A DNA stretch of 64,000 bases from Hymenobacter ginkgonis (GTDB lineage: Bacteria; Bacteroidota; Bacteroidia; Cytophagales; Hymenobacteraceae). The DNA lies in NCBI RefSeq assembly GCF_009755225.1, contig NZ_WQKZ01000004.1:372001-436000 (forward strand), written 5' to 3'. The notes under the pieces were generated by a model that was not told the DNA's origin, did not search any database, and worked only from the letters and a program-made list of their open reading frames with translations. Positions 17,669-26,828 of this stretch are shown here, piece by piece. The translations under genes and the position numbers were made by a program. Positions within the stretch are counted from its first letter, which is position 1, and each line of letters begins with the position of its first letter.

Positions 17669-20527
17669 ATGTTAACCTCCTACCCCCGGCTTGCCTTAGT
17701 AGGCACTTGTCTGCTCACTTCAGCCCTGGCGGCGTCGGCCCAGAAGGCCCAGGTGGCGAGGCAGGCCGATGGGGTGCTGATTCACTTGCCTACGCCTACC
17801 CCCGACGCCGTGCGCACACTGCGCCTGCAAGTGGTGTCGGATAAGGTTATCCACGTGCAGGCCTCGCCGCTCGATACCCTTTCGACGCTGAAAAGCCTGA
17901 TGGTGGTACCCCAAATCGGGCCCACCCCCACGTGGCAGTACACCGAAAAGAAGGGGGTAGGGCGCCTCACCACGCCCGCCCTCACGGCCACTGTTTCGCT
18001 TACCACGGGCGAGGTCAGCTTTGCCGATGCCACCGGCCAGCTGCTGGTGCAGGAGCGGGCGGGCGGCGGCAAAATCTTCGTGCCCACCGTGGCCGATGGG
18101 CAGCCGCTCTACCAGGTGCAGCAGGTGTTTCAGTCGCCCACCGAGGAAGGAATTTATGGCCTGGGCCAGCACCAAAACGGCACCATGAACTACAAAGGCC
18201 AGCAGGTAGAGCTGGCCCAGAACAACACCGACGTGGCGGTGCCCTTCTTGGTATCGAGCAAGAAGTACGGCATTTTGTGGGATAATTATTCCATCACCAA
18301 AGTCGGCGACACCCGCGACTATGAGCCGCTTTCGACCCTGAAGCTGTACGCCAAAACCGGCGAGCCGGGCTGGCTCACGGCCACCTACTTCAGCAAGGCC
18401 AAACCGGGCGAAGTGGTGGTGCAACGGCCCGAATCGGTGATTGACTACGAGTATCTCGAAGACCAGAAAAACTTCCCTACCCCCGTCAAGCTCGGCGAGG
18501 TCGCCGCTACCTGGGAGGGTAGCATCGAATCGGGCAGTACGGGTTTGCACCACTTTTTGCTGAAGAATGCCGGCTACGCCAAGCTCTACATCGACGGCAA
18601 GGAGGTGGTGAACAAGTGGCGCCAGGCCTGGAATCCTGGTACGTCGGTGGTGAGCTTAGACTTGGTGAAGGGCCGCAAATACACGTTCAAACTGGAGTGG
18701 AATCCCGACGGCGGCGAGTCGTACCTGGGCCTGAAGTGGCTGAGCCCGCTGGTAGGCGCGCACCAGCAAGAATACGGCTTCCGCTCGGAAGCCGGGCCCG
18801 ACCTCAACTACTACTTCGTGCAGGGCAACTCGGCCGACGAGGTGATTAGCGGCTACCGGCAGCTTACGGGCCCTACCCCCGTGGTGCCCAAGTGGGCCAT
18901 GGGCCTGTGGCAGAGCCGCGAGCGCTACAAAACCCAGCAGGAAATGCTCGACGTGGCCGCTGAGTTTCGGAAGCGCCAAGTGCCGCTCGATAATATTGTG
19001 CTCGACTGGTCGTACTGGAAGCCCGCCGAGTGGGGCAGCCAGGAGTTTGACCCCAGCCGCTTTCCCGACCCGGCCGGGCTGATTAAAACGCTGCACGAGC
19101 AAGACCACCTGCACTTTATGATTTCGGTGTGGGCCAAGATTTACGAGGGCATTCCGGTTTACAGCGACTTCAAGGCCAAGGGCTACCTCTACCCCCGCAA
19201 CGTCGCCAACCGCACCAAGGATTGGATTGCGCCGGGCTACACGTCCACGTTTTACGACGCCTTTAACCCGGCGGCCCGCACCGCGTTTTGGAATTTGATG
19301 AACGCTAAGCTCTTCACCAAGGGCATCGACGCCTGGTGGATGGACGCTTCGGAGCCCGACATTTATTCAAACACCAACGTGCAGACCCGCAAGGAGTTGA
19401 TGGCGCCCGCCATTGGCTCTAGCACGCAGTATTTCAATGCGTTTCCGCTGCAAAATGCTAAGGGCATTTACGAAGGGCAGCGCGCCACGGCGCCCAACCA
19501 GCGGGTGTTTTTGCTGACGCGCTCGGGCTACGCGGGCTCGCAGCGCTACGCGGCGGCCATTTGGAGCGGCGACATTGCTTCGCGCTGGGAGGATTTTAAG
19601 AACCAGATTCCGGCTGGGCTCAACATGTCGCTCTCGGGCCTGCCCTACTGGACCACCGACATCGGCGGTTTTGCCGTGGAGCGCCGCTACGAGCACCCCA
19701 ACGCCCAAGACCAGGAGGAGTGGCGCGAATTACAGACGCGCTGGTACCAGTTCGGGGCGTTTTGCCCGCTGTTTCGGGTGCACGGGCAGTTTCCGTACCG
19801 CGAGATTTACAACATCGCGCCGGCCGGCCACCCCGCCTACCAAAGCATGCTTTACTACGACCAACTGCGCTACCGCCTGATGCCTTACCTCTACTCGCTG
19901 GCCGGGCAGGTGCACCACCAAAACTCGACCATTATGCGCGGGCTGGTGATGGACTTCGGCGCCGACGCGGCGGTGCGGAATATCGGCGACGAGTTTATGT
20001 TCGGCTCTAGCCTGCTAGTGGCGCCTGTCACGGACTACCGGGCGCGCACCAAGGAGCTGTACCTGCCGGCCACCACGGGTTGGTTTGATTTTTACAGCGG
20101 CCAGCACTACGCCGGCGGCCAAAAGCTGACCGTAGATGCGCCGCTCGAACGCCTACCCCTCTTCGTGCGCGAAGGCGCGATACTACCCTTCGGCCCGGCC
20201 GTGCAGTACGCCGCCGAGAAGCCCGCCGATGTGCTCACGCTCTACGTGTACACGGGTCAGAACGGGGCGTTTTCGCTCTACGAGGACGAAAACGTGAATT
20301 ATAACTACGAGAAAGGCGCCTTTGCTACCATCCCGCTCAGCTATAATGAGCAGGCCAAAACCCTTACTATCGGCGAGCGAAAAGGCACTTTTCCGGGCAT
20401 GCTGGCTCAGCGCACCTTTCGGGTGGTGTGGGTAAGCCCCGAAAAGGCAACTGGTTTTAACCTAGACGCGGCACCGGCCAGCATTTTAACCTATTCGGGT
20501 AGTGCAGTAATGATTAAAATGCAATAA
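17669..20527 (+). CDS. GH31 alpha-xylosidase-like enzyme with inserted PA14 domain
   Basis: 952 residues with a signal peptide (~1-25). An N-terminal beta-sandwich (to ~240) is followed by a PA14 insert (~265-365: VAATWEGSIESG, YAKLYIDGKEVV, YLGLKWLSPL), then the GH31 barrel. The nucleophile is D559 in WWMDASEPD and the acid/base is D635 in WSGDIASRW. The PA14 insert within the N-terminal region resembles Xyl31A-type alpha-xylosidases that remove alpha-1,6-xylose from xyloglucan oligosaccharides; alpha-glucosidase activity is an alternative. The ATG at 17669 starts the signal peptide. It is the last hydrolase in the run and gives the strongest hint of a xyloglucan-like substrate. Confidence 0.88.
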   Translation: MLTSYPRLALVGTCLLTSALAASAQKAQVARQADGVLIHLPTPTPDAVRTLRLQVVSDKVIHVQASPLDTLSTLKSLMVVPQIGPTPTWQYTEKKGVGRLTTPALTATVSLTTGEVSFADATGQLLVQERAGGGKIFVPTVADGQPLYQVQQVFQSPTEEGIYGLGQHQNGTMNYKGQQVELAQNNTDVAVPFLVSSKKYGILWDNYSITKVGDTRDYEPLSTLKLYAKTGEPGWLTATYFSKAKPGEVVVQRPESVIDYEYLEDQKNFPTPVKLGEVAATWEGSIESGSTGLHHFLLKNAGYAKLYIDGKEVVNKWRQAWNPGTSVVSLDLVKGRKYTFKLEWNPDGGESYLGLKWLSPLVGAHQQEYGFRSEAGPDLNYYFVQGNSADEVISGYRQLTGPTPVVPKWAMGLWQSRERYKTQQEMLDVAAEFRKRQVPLDNIVLDWSYWKPAEWGSQEFDPSRFPDPAGLIKTLHEQDHLHFMISVWAKIYEGIPVYSDFKAKGYLYPRNVANRTKDWIAPGYTSTFYDAFNPAARTAFWNLMNAKLFTKGIDAWWMDASEPDIYSNTNVQTRKELMAPAIGSSTQYFNAFPLQNAKGIYEGQRATAPNQRVFLLTRSGYAGSQRYAAAIWSGDIASRWEDFKNQIPAGLNMSLSGLPYWTTDIGGFAVERRYEHPNAQDQEEWRELQTRWYQFGAFCPLFRVHGQFPYREIYNIAPAGHPAYQSMLYYDQLRYRLMPYLYSLAGQVHHQNSTIMRGLVMDFGADAAVRNIGDEFMFGSSLLVAPVTDYRARTKELYLPATTGWFDFYSGQHYAGGQKLTVDAPLERLPLFVREGAILPFGPAVQYAAEKPADVLTLYVYTGQNGAFSLYEDENVNYNYEKGAFATIPLSYNEQAKTLTIGERKGTFPGMLAQRTFRVVWVSPEKATGFNLDAAPASILTYSGSAVMIKMQ

Positions 20528-20571
20528 CTTACGGCCTCATTTACATCCATTAATCCCACCCACGTGCTTCT

Positions 20572-21456
20572 ATGAATTCCAGACGCGCTTTTGTAAAATC
20601 CGCTGGCTTGCTTTCGGCAGGCGTGCTACTCAGCCCTACCCTCCTCGCCGCTCCTAAGCAATACATTGGCTTACAGCTGTATACTGTGCGCGACGCCATG
20701 CAACAAGACCCGGCGGGCACGCTAGCGAAGGTAGCGCAATTGGGCTACAATTCGGTAGAAGGCGCCACCTACACTGGCAGCCAAAAGTTTTACGGCATGG
20801 AGCCCGCCGCGTTTGCGAAGGTATTGCAGCAGAACGGACTCATCATGCCCAGCAGCCACTATGTGCTGGGTGAAGCCGAAAACAATGGCCAGCCTACGCA
20901 AGGTACCATTCTGCACGGCTGGGACAGGGCAGTGGATGATGCAGCCCAGGTGGGCATTAAGTATATGGTGTGCGCCTACTTAATAGAGAGCGAGCGCGGT
21001 GACCTCGACCACTACAAGCTGCTGGCCGACCGCCTCAACAAGGCCGGCGAGCGCTGCAAAAAAGCGGGTATTCAGCTTTGCTACCACAACCACGATTTTG
21101 AGTTTGCGCCGCAAAATGGCAAACTGCCTTACGACACGCTGCTGACCATGACCGACAAAAACCTGGTGAAAATGGAGCTTGACTTGTACTGGGCCACCAA
21201 GGCCGGGCAAGACCCGGTGGCGATGTTCCAGAAGCACCCCGGCCGCTTCCCGCTCTGGCACGTGAAGGACATGGATAAGACGCCCGAGCGCAACTTCACG
21301 GAGGTGGGCAAAGGCAGCATCGACTTCAAGCGCATCTTCGCCCAGGCCAAGGTGGCAGGCTTGCAATACTTCTTTGTGGAGCAGGACAAAACGCCCGGCT
21401 CGCCCTTCGATAGCATTCAAAAAAGCATCGCGCATATCAAGCGCACGCTCGTATAA
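20572..21456 (+). CDS. Exported TIM-barrel sugar isomerase/epimerase-like protein (AP endonuclease 2 fold)
   Basis: 294 residues. A twin-arginine-like leader (SRRAFVKSAGLLSAGVLL) ends near residue 27. The mature part is a xylose-isomerase-like TIM barrel: GLQLYTVRDAMQQDP, then CYHNHDFEF, MELDLYWATKAG, LWHVKDMD and YFFVEQD. The Glu/Asp/His residues in these motifs would bind a divalent metal. Such proteins act on sugars or keto-sugars, and many in Bacteroidota lie beside GMC and DUF1080 genes, as here. The leader indicates a periplasmic role. The actual reaction is unknown. It starts 44 bp after the GH31 gene and 102 bp before the GMC gene, linking the two functional blocks. Confidence 0.85.
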   Translation: MNSRRAFVKSAGLLSAGVLLSPTLLAAPKQYIGLQLYTVRDAMQQDPAGTLAKVAQLGYNSVEGATYTGSQKFYGMEPAAFAKVLQQNGLIMPSSHYVLGEAENNGQPTQGTILHGWDRAVDDAAQVGIKYMVCAYLIESERGDLDHYKLLADRLNKAGERCKKAGIQLCYHNHDFEFAPQNGKLPYDTLLTMTDKNLVKMELDLYWATKAGQDPVAMFQKHPGRFPLWHVKDMDKTPERNFTEVGKGSIDFKRIFAQAKVAGLQYFFVEQDKTPGSPFDSIQKSIAHIKRTLV

Positions 21457-21558
21457 TCTAATGGTTAATTTATTGATGGCTACTGGTTAATGCGTTAAAA
21501 TTAGCCATTAATCATTAGCACCTTAACCATTGTAACTTATTCCCACCCACCTCCTCCT

Positions 21559-23235
21559 ATGGAAAAGTACACGTATGACGCCATCGTCATCGGCTCCGGC
21601 ATTTCGGGCGGCTTTGCTGCTAAGGAATTGACCGAGAAAGGTTTGAAAACGATTATGCTGGAGCGCGGGCGCAACGTCGAGCATATCAAAGACTACGTCA
21701 ACGCCAACAAGGCGCCCTGGGAATTTCCGCACCGCGGCGGCAAAACCCAGCAGATGATAGCCGACTACCCGGTGCTAAGCCGCGACTACACGCTGAACGA
21801 AACCAACCTCGATTTCTGGGTGAACGAGAAGGACAGCCCCTACGCGGAGGTGAAGCCCTTCGACTGGTTTCGGGGCTACCAAGTAGGCGGGCGCTCGCTG
21901 ATGTGGGGCCGGCAGAGCTACCGCTGGAGCGACTACGACTTCGAAGCCAACGCCAAGGACGGCATTGCCGTGGACTGGCCCATTCGCTACAAAGACCTGG
22001 CGCCGTGGTACAGCCACGCCGAGAAATTTGCGGGTATTAGCGGCAACCGCGACGGCCTACCCCAGCTGCCCGACGGCGACTTTATGCCGCCTATGGAGAT
22101 GAACTGCGTGGAAAAGGACGTGGCCGCCCGCATTAAAAAGCACTACAAAGACCGCCACATGGTGATTGGGCGCACGGCTAACATCACGAAGCCCCACAAC
22201 AACCGCGTGAACTGCCAGTACCGCAACAAGTGCTGGCTGGGCTGCCCGTTTGGGGCGTATTTCAGCACGCAGTCGGCCACGCTGCCGGCAGCCGTAGCTA
22301 CCGGCAACCTCACGCTGCGGCCGTTTTCCATCGTCACCAAAATCCTCTACGACAAGGATACCAAGCGTGCGAAGGGGGTAGAGGTGCTCGACGCCGAAAC
22401 CAACAAAACCTACGAGTACTTCGCCAAGATTATCTTCCTCAACGCCTCGGCCCTGAACTCGGCCTGGGTGCTGATGAACTCGGCCACCGACGTGTGGCCC
22501 GAGGGCCTGGGCAGCAGCAGCGGCGAGCTGGGCCACAACGTGATGGACCACCACTTCCGGGCGGGTGCCCACGGCGACGTCGAAGGCTTTGAGGACCAGT
22601 ACGTGTACGGGCGCCGGGCCAATGGCATTTACGTGCCGCGCTTCCGCAACCTGTTTGGCGACAAGCGCGACTACATCCGCGGCTTTGGCTACCAGGGCAG
22701 CGCCGGCCGCCAGGGCTGGAGCCGCGACATTGCCGAGATGAGCATCGGCGCCGAGCTGAAGGAGGCCATGACCGAGCCCGGCATCTGGACGATGGGCCTG
22801 ACGGGCTTTGGCGAAACCCTACCCTACCACGACAACCGCATCTTCCTCGACAAAACCAAGAAAGACAAGTGGGGCCTGCCCGTGCTGGCCATGGACGCAA
22901 CCATCCGCGACAACGAGCAGAAAATGCGCGTGGATATGATGCAGGATGCCAAGGAGATGCTCGAAGTGGCCGGCCTGAAAAACGTAACGACCTACAACAA
23001 CGGCTACAACATGGGCGGCGGCATTCACGAGATGGGCACCGCGCGCATGGGTAGGGACCCCAAAACGTCGGTCCTCAACGCGCACAACCAGGTGTGGGAC
23101 GCCCCCAACGTGTACGTGACCGACGGCGCTGCCATGACGTCGGCCGCCTGCCAAAACCCCTCGCTTACCTACATGGCCCTCACGGCCCGCGCCGTAGACC
23201 ACGCCGTGAGCGAGCTTAAAAAGCAAAACGTCTAA
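21559..23235 (+). CDS. GMC-family FAD sugar dehydrogenase with a possible 3Fe-4S motif
   Basis: 558 residues. The FAD-binding GxGxxG is at residues 12-17 (IGSGISGG). The C-terminal GMC motifs include IHEMGTARMG with the likely catalytic His, and YVTDGAAMTSAACQNPSLTYMAL. Three Cys, C219, C225 and C229 (CQYRNKCWLGC), have the same 6/4 spacing I recall for the 3Fe-4S ligands of the FAD glucose dehydrogenase catalytic subunit. No signal peptide is present. The next gene, 27 bp away, encodes the small subunit with a twin-arginine leader, so the complex is probably exported piggyback. It should oxidise a sugar hydroxyl, plausibly at C3, and pass electrons to the cytochrome encoded at 26215. Confidence 0.88.
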   Translation: MEKYTYDAIVIGSGISGGFAAKELTEKGLKTIMLERGRNVEHIKDYVNANKAPWEFPHRGGKTQQMIADYPVLSRDYTLNETNLDFWVNEKDSPYAEVKPFDWFRGYQVGGRSLMWGRQSYRWSDYDFEANAKDGIAVDWPIRYKDLAPWYSHAEKFAGISGNRDGLPQLPDGDFMPPMEMNCVEKDVAARIKKHYKDRHMVIGRTANITKPHNNRVNCQYRNKCWLGCPFGAYFSTQSATLPAAVATGNLTLRPFSIVTKILYDKDTKRAKGVEVLDAETNKTYEYFAKIIFLNASALNSAWVLMNSATDVWPEGLGSSSGELGHNVMDHHFRAGAHGDVEGFEDQYVYGRRANGIYVPRFRNLFGDKRDYIRGFGYQGSAGRQGWSRDIAEMSIGAELKEAMTEPGIWTMGLTGFGETLPYHDNRIFLDKTKKDKWGLPVLAMDATIRDNEQKMRVDMMQDAKEMLEVAGLKNVTTYNNGYNMGGGIHEMGTARMGRDPKTSVLNAHNQVWDAPNVYVTDGAAMTSAACQNPSLTYMALTARAVDHAVSELKKQNV

Positions 23236-23262
23236 CCCCTTTTTCTTAGCCACATCTTAGCC

Positions 23263-23862
23263 ATGATGAACCGTAGAGATGCCCTGGCCCGCGTAGCCCT
23301 ATTGATGGGCGGCGCCGTAATTGGGGGCGACTATTTCCTGACCGGGTGCAGCCCGGCCAGTTCCGACAAAGAGAAAACGCAGGCTGGTGCGAAAACCGGC
23401 CCTACCCTCGATGCCAAGCAAATAGCCTACCTCGACGAGGTAAGCGACACCATCATTCCTACCACCCACACGCCGGGCGCCAAGGCCGCCAAAGTGGGCA
23501 GCTTTATGGCCGTGATGGTGCGTGACTGCTACAAGCCCCAAGACCAAGAAATCTTCACCAAGGGCCTCACCCAGCTCGAAGATGCCAGCCAGAAAATGAA
23601 CGGCAAAGGTTTCCTGGCCTGCGACGCCGCCCAGCGCAAAGCCCTGCTCACGGCCCTCGATACCGAGCAAAAAAACTACGGTAAAACCAAGACACCGGAG
23701 CAGCCCAACCACTACTTCCGGATGATAAAGGAACTGACGCTGCTCGGATATTTCACCTCTGAAATCGGCGCTACCCAGGCCCTGCGCTACTTGCCTGTGC
23801 CGGGCAAGTACGAGGGCAGCGTACCGTATAAAAAAGGCGACCGCGCCTGGGCTACTACCTGA
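23263..23862 (+). CDS. Gluconate 2-dehydrogenase subunit 3-family small subunit (Tat carrier)
   Basis: 199 residues. The N-terminus MMNRRDALARVALLMGGAVIGG has the twin-arginine pair and hydrophobic core of a Tat signal, followed by LTGC, which could also be a lipobox. The body matches the gluconate_2-dh3 family: LDEVSDTIIPTTHTPGAKAAKVGSFM, then a helical region and a C-terminal GYFTSEIGATQALRYLPVPG. In characterised FAD dehydrogenase complexes this subunit helps fold and export the flavoprotein. It is cotranscribed with the GMC gene (27-bp gap) and followed by a hairpin. Start could be either of two adjacent ATGs. Confidence 0.88.
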   Translation: MMNRRDALARVALLMGGAVIGGDYFLTGCSPASSDKEKTQAGAKTGPTLDAKQIAYLDEVSDTIIPTTHTPGAKAAKVGSFMAVMVRDCYKPQDQEIFTKGLTQLEDASQKMNGKGFLACDAAQRKALLTALDTEQKNYGKTKTPEQPNHYFRMIKELTLLGYFTSEIGATQALRYLPVPGKYEGSVPYKKGDRAWATT

Positions 23863-23909
23863 TTTTTCTTTCTTAACTGAAGGCGTAGGGAGAGCCAGTA
23901 CAATTCTCC

Positions 23910-23948
23910 AAGAACGTCCTGCTGAGCTTGCTGAAGCAGGACGTTCTT
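23910..23948. repeat. Short palindrome with flanking T-tract (family copy c)
   Basis: Perfect 14-bp arms (23910-23923 and 23935-23948) with core AAGAACGTCCTGCT and an 11-base loop containing GAGCTTG. It continues into a T-run to about 23951, so it looks like an intrinsic terminator after the small-subunit gene. It is the shortest member of the family, with the inner part missing. Confidence 0.85.
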
Positions 23949-23983
23949 TTTAAGGAAAAACATCCGTTAGAAAATTGCCCTGC

Positions 23984-25135
23984 ATGAAATTACGATTAGG
24001 CATGATTGGCGGCGGCACGGGCGCCTTTATTGGCGCAGTGCACCGCCTAGCAGCCGCCCTCGATGGCCAATACGAACTGGTAGCCGGTGCTTTCAGCAGC
24101 AACCCCGACACCTCGCGGGCGAGTGGGCAGCTGCTGGGCCTGGCGCCCGACCGCGTGTATGAGTCTTACCAAGAGCTTATTGAACAGGAAAAGGCCCGGC
24201 CCGAGAACGAGCGCGTGCAGGTTATCAGCATCGTAACGCCCAACCACCTGCACTTCGCACCGGCTAAGCTGGCCCTCGAAAGCGGCTTCGATGTGGTACT
24301 CGACAAGCCCATGACCTTCTCGCTGGCCGAGGCTAAGGAGCTAGCCGCCGTGGTAGCTACCACCGGCCGCCGCCTCTGCCTCACGCACACTTACACCGGC
24401 TACCCCATGGTGAAGGCGGCGCGGCAACTGGTGGCCGCCGGCACGCTGGGCACCATCCGCAAGGTGTACGTGGAGTACCCGCAGGGCTGGCTTAGCAAGT
24501 TTGAGGAAGGCGGCGCCAACAAGCAGGCCGCTTGGCGCACCGACCCGGCTCGCAGTGGCGTGGCAGGCGCCATGGGCGACATCGGCACCCACGCCTTCAA
24601 CCTACTGGAGTATGTGTCGGGCCTGCAAGTAACCAAGCTCTGCGCCGACATCAACACCGTGGTGGAGGGTAGGCAGCTCGACGACGATGGCGCCGTGCTG
24701 CTGCGCCTGAGTGGCCACGCCAGCGGTGTACTAGTAGCTACGCAAGTAGCTGCTGGCGAAGAGAATAACGTCCGCATCCGGGTCTACGGTGAAAAGGGAG
24801 GGGTAGAGTGGCAGCAGGTAGATGCCAACACGCTGCAAGTGAAGATGCTTGACCGGCCCGTCGAAATTTGGCGCACGGGCGGCGCCTATGCTGGCTCCTA
24901 CGCGGCCCACAACACGCGCACCCCGGCCGGCCACCCAGAGGGCTACCTCGAAGCCTTCGCTAACCTCTACCGCAACTTCGCCCTGACGTTGCAGGCCGAC
25001 TTGGCCGGCCAGCCCGCGCCCCCCGAAGCCCTGGACTACCCCAGCATCGAGGAAGGTCTGCGCGGCATGGCTTTTATTGAAAACGTCATCGCCTCGGGCC
25101 ATTCCATTGCCAAGTGGACCGAGTTTACCGTGTAG
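23984..25135 (+). CDS. Gfo/Idh/MocA-family NAD(P)-dependent oxidoreductase
   Basis: 383 residues. The N-terminal Rossmann domain starts LGMIGGGTGAFIGAVHR, and the family EKP-type motif reads DVVLDKPMTFS near residue 105, where the Lys is the usual catalytic residue. The C-terminal alpha/beta domain includes GDIGTHAFNLLEYVSGL, with a conserved Asp and His. The family interconverts sugar hydroxyls and ketones with NAD(P). Lacking a signal peptide, it should act in the cytoplasm, and a role in reducing or rearranging 3-keto-sugars is inferred from the neighbouring GMC and DUF1080 genes. A TTG three codons upstream is possible; the ATG at 23984 is preferred. The next gene starts 6 bp after its stop. 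Confidence 0.9.
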   Translation: MKLRLGMIGGGTGAFIGAVHRLAAALDGQYELVAGAFSSNPDTSRASGQLLGLAPDRVYESYQELIEQEKARPENERVQVISIVTPNHLHFAPAKLALESGFDVVLDKPMTFSLAEAKELAAVVATTGRRLCLTHTYTGYPMVKAARQLVAAGTLGTIRKVYVEYPQGWLSKFEEGGANKQAAWRTDPARSGVAGAMGDIGTHAFNLLEYVSGLQVTKLCADINTVVEGRQLDDDGAVLLRLSGHASGVLVATQVAAGEENNVRIRVYGEKGGVEWQQVDANTLQVKMLDRPVEIWRTGGAYAGSYAAHNTRTPAGHPEGYLEAFANLYRNFALTLQADLAGQPAPPEALDYPSIEEGLRGMAFIENVIASGHSIAKWTEFTV

Positions 25136-25141
25136 CTGCGC

Positions 25142-26194
25142 ATGAAAACGATTAAAGGACCCGCCATTTTTCTGGCCCAGTTCATCGGCGACGAGCCGCC
25201 ATTTAATAGCCTAGAAGGCATCTGCACTTGGGCCGCCGGCCTGGGCTTTAAAGGTGTGCAGCTGCCCACGCTCGACAAGCGCTTTATCGACCTCAAGCTG
25301 GCGGCCGAAAGCCAGACCTACGCCGACGAGTTGCAAGGCAAAATCCGCAGTTTTGGCTTGGAAATCACCGAGCTATCTACCCACCTGCAAGGCCAGTTGG
25401 TGGCCGTTAATCCGGTGTACGACCAGCTGTTCGACGGCTTTGCACCCGAGGCCGTGCGGGGCAACCCGCACGCACGCCAGGCGTGGGCCGTGCAGCAGCT
25501 CACCTACGCCGCCAAGGCTTCGCGGCGGCTGGGCTTGGCGGCGCACGCCACTTTCAGCGGGGCGCTGCTGTGGCCTATGGTGTACCCCTGGCCACAGCGC
25601 CCGGCCGGGCTAATAGAGGAGGGCTTTGCGGAGCTGGGCCGCCGCTGGCGGCCTATTCTGGACGAGTTTGATGCCCAAGGCGTGGACCTGTGCTACGAAA
25701 TTCACGCCGGCGAAGACCTGCACGATGGCATCAGCTACGAGCGGTTTTTGACCGAAGTGAACGACCACCCACGGGCCTGCCTGCTTTACGACCCCTCGCA
25801 CTTTGTGCTGCAATGCCTTGATTATTTGTCGTATATCGACATCTACCACGAGCGCATTCGCATGTTTCATGTCAAGGATGCCGAGTTTAATCCCACGGGG
25901 CGGCAGGGCGTGTACGGCGGCTATGAGAGCTGGCTCAACCGCGCCGGGCGGTTCCGCTCGCTGGGCGATGGGCAAGTCGATTTCAAAAGCATTTTCAGCA
26001 AGATGGCGCAGTATAACTTCCCCGGCTGGGCCGTGCTGGAGTGGGAGTGCGCCCTCAAAAACTCGGAGGACGGCGCCCGCGAAGGGGCGCAGTTTATTCA
26101 GAACCACATCATTCGCGTAACCGACCGGGCCTTCGACGATTTCGCCGCCTCGGGCATTGATAACGCCCTCAACAAGACCATACTAGGACTCTAA
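25142..26194 (+). CDS. Cytoplasmic TIM-barrel sugar phosphate isomerase/epimerase-like protein
   Basis: 350 residues, no signal peptide. AP endonuclease 2-type TIM barrel with metal-ligand candidates E186 (CYEIHAGE), D217 and H220 (LLYDPSHF), H243 (RMFHVKDAEF) and the Glu pair in VLEWECALK. It is distinctly different from the two exported TIM barrels of this block and longer than IolE or hydroxypyruvate isomerase. It follows the Gfo/Idh/MocA gene by 6 bp and is therefore almost certainly cotranscribed with it. It probably acts on the same keto-sugar or its product. The precise reaction is unknown. Confidence 0.88.
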   Translation: MKTIKGPAIFLAQFIGDEPPFNSLEGICTWAAGLGFKGVQLPTLDKRFIDLKLAAESQTYADELQGKIRSFGLEITELSTHLQGQLVAVNPVYDQLFDGFAPEAVRGNPHARQAWAVQQLTYAAKASRRLGLAAHATFSGALLWPMVYPWPQRPAGLIEEGFAELGRRWRPILDEFDAQGVDLCYEIHAGEDLHDGISYERFLTEVNDHPRACLLYDPSHFVLQCLDYLSYIDIYHERIRMFHVKDAEFNPTGRQGVYGGYESWLNRAGRFRSLGDGQVDFKSIFSKMAQYNFPGWAVLEWECALKNSEDGAREGAQFIQNHIIRVTDRAFDDFAASGIDNALNKTILGL

Positions 26195-26214
26195 CTTTTC
26201 GTAGATTTTTCCTC

Positions 26215-26694
26215 ATGAAAAAGGCTTTTCTCCTCCTGAGTGCGTGCGCCCTGCTCGCAGCCTGCGATTCGGGCTACAAGCAAGACGGCCCCGACACCGT
26301 AAAAAGACCCGCCTCTACCGACGCCACCGACCCGCTGAAGGAAGACAGCACCACCGGCTCTAATGTGGCGGCTGTGGCGCACCAGCCGCAGGTAGATACC
26401 AGCAGCACCAAAATCGGCACCTCCACCACCGGCACACCGGCCGGCAAAGGGGCCCAGCTAATGGCCTCGGCCGACTGCGCCAGTTGCCACCGCGAGCGCG
26501 ACAAGCTACTTGGCCCCGCCTACGTAGCCGTGGCGCAGAAGTACCCCGCTACCCCCGCCAACATCACCATGCTGGCCGATAAAGTAATTAAGGGGGGCAG
26601 TGGCCACTGGGGCGATATTGCCATGACTCCTCACCCTGGCCTGTCTGAAGGCGACTCGAAAGAAATTATTCGCTACATTCTCAGCCTCAAGTAG
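26215..26694 (+). CDS. Mono-heme c-type cytochrome lipoprotein
   Basis: 159 residues. Lipobox LAAC places the acylated Cys at residue 17. A Thr/Ser/Asp-rich linker (~20-78) is followed by a compact cytochrome domain: heme motif CASCH (C88, C91, H92) and a likely axial Met at M137 (IAMTPHPGLS). The C-terminal helix SKEIIRYILSLK is typical of small class I cytochromes. It starts 20 bp after the TIM-barrel gene. It is the natural electron acceptor for the GMC/small-subunit dehydrogenase and would feed the respiratory chain from the periplasmic face of a membrane. That link is inferred from context. Confidence 0.9.
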   Translation: MKKAFLLLSACALLAACDSGYKQDGPDTVKRPASTDATDPLKEDSTTGSNVAAVAHQPQVDTSSTKIGTSTTGTPAGKGAQLMASADCASCHRERDKLLGPAYVAVAQKYPATPANITMLADKVIKGGSGHWGDIAMTPHPGLSEGDSKEIIRYILSLK

Positions 26695-26828
26695 GCAATC
26701 AACAAGCTGCGAATCAGGAGGCTGCATAGAAAGCAACAAAGGCAAGCTCAGCCGGGCGGCCAACTGGCCTAAACATATAGCTTCCTTCACAACCCCTAAT
26801 TTATTCTTCCCTACCCCCACCCCCGCCT

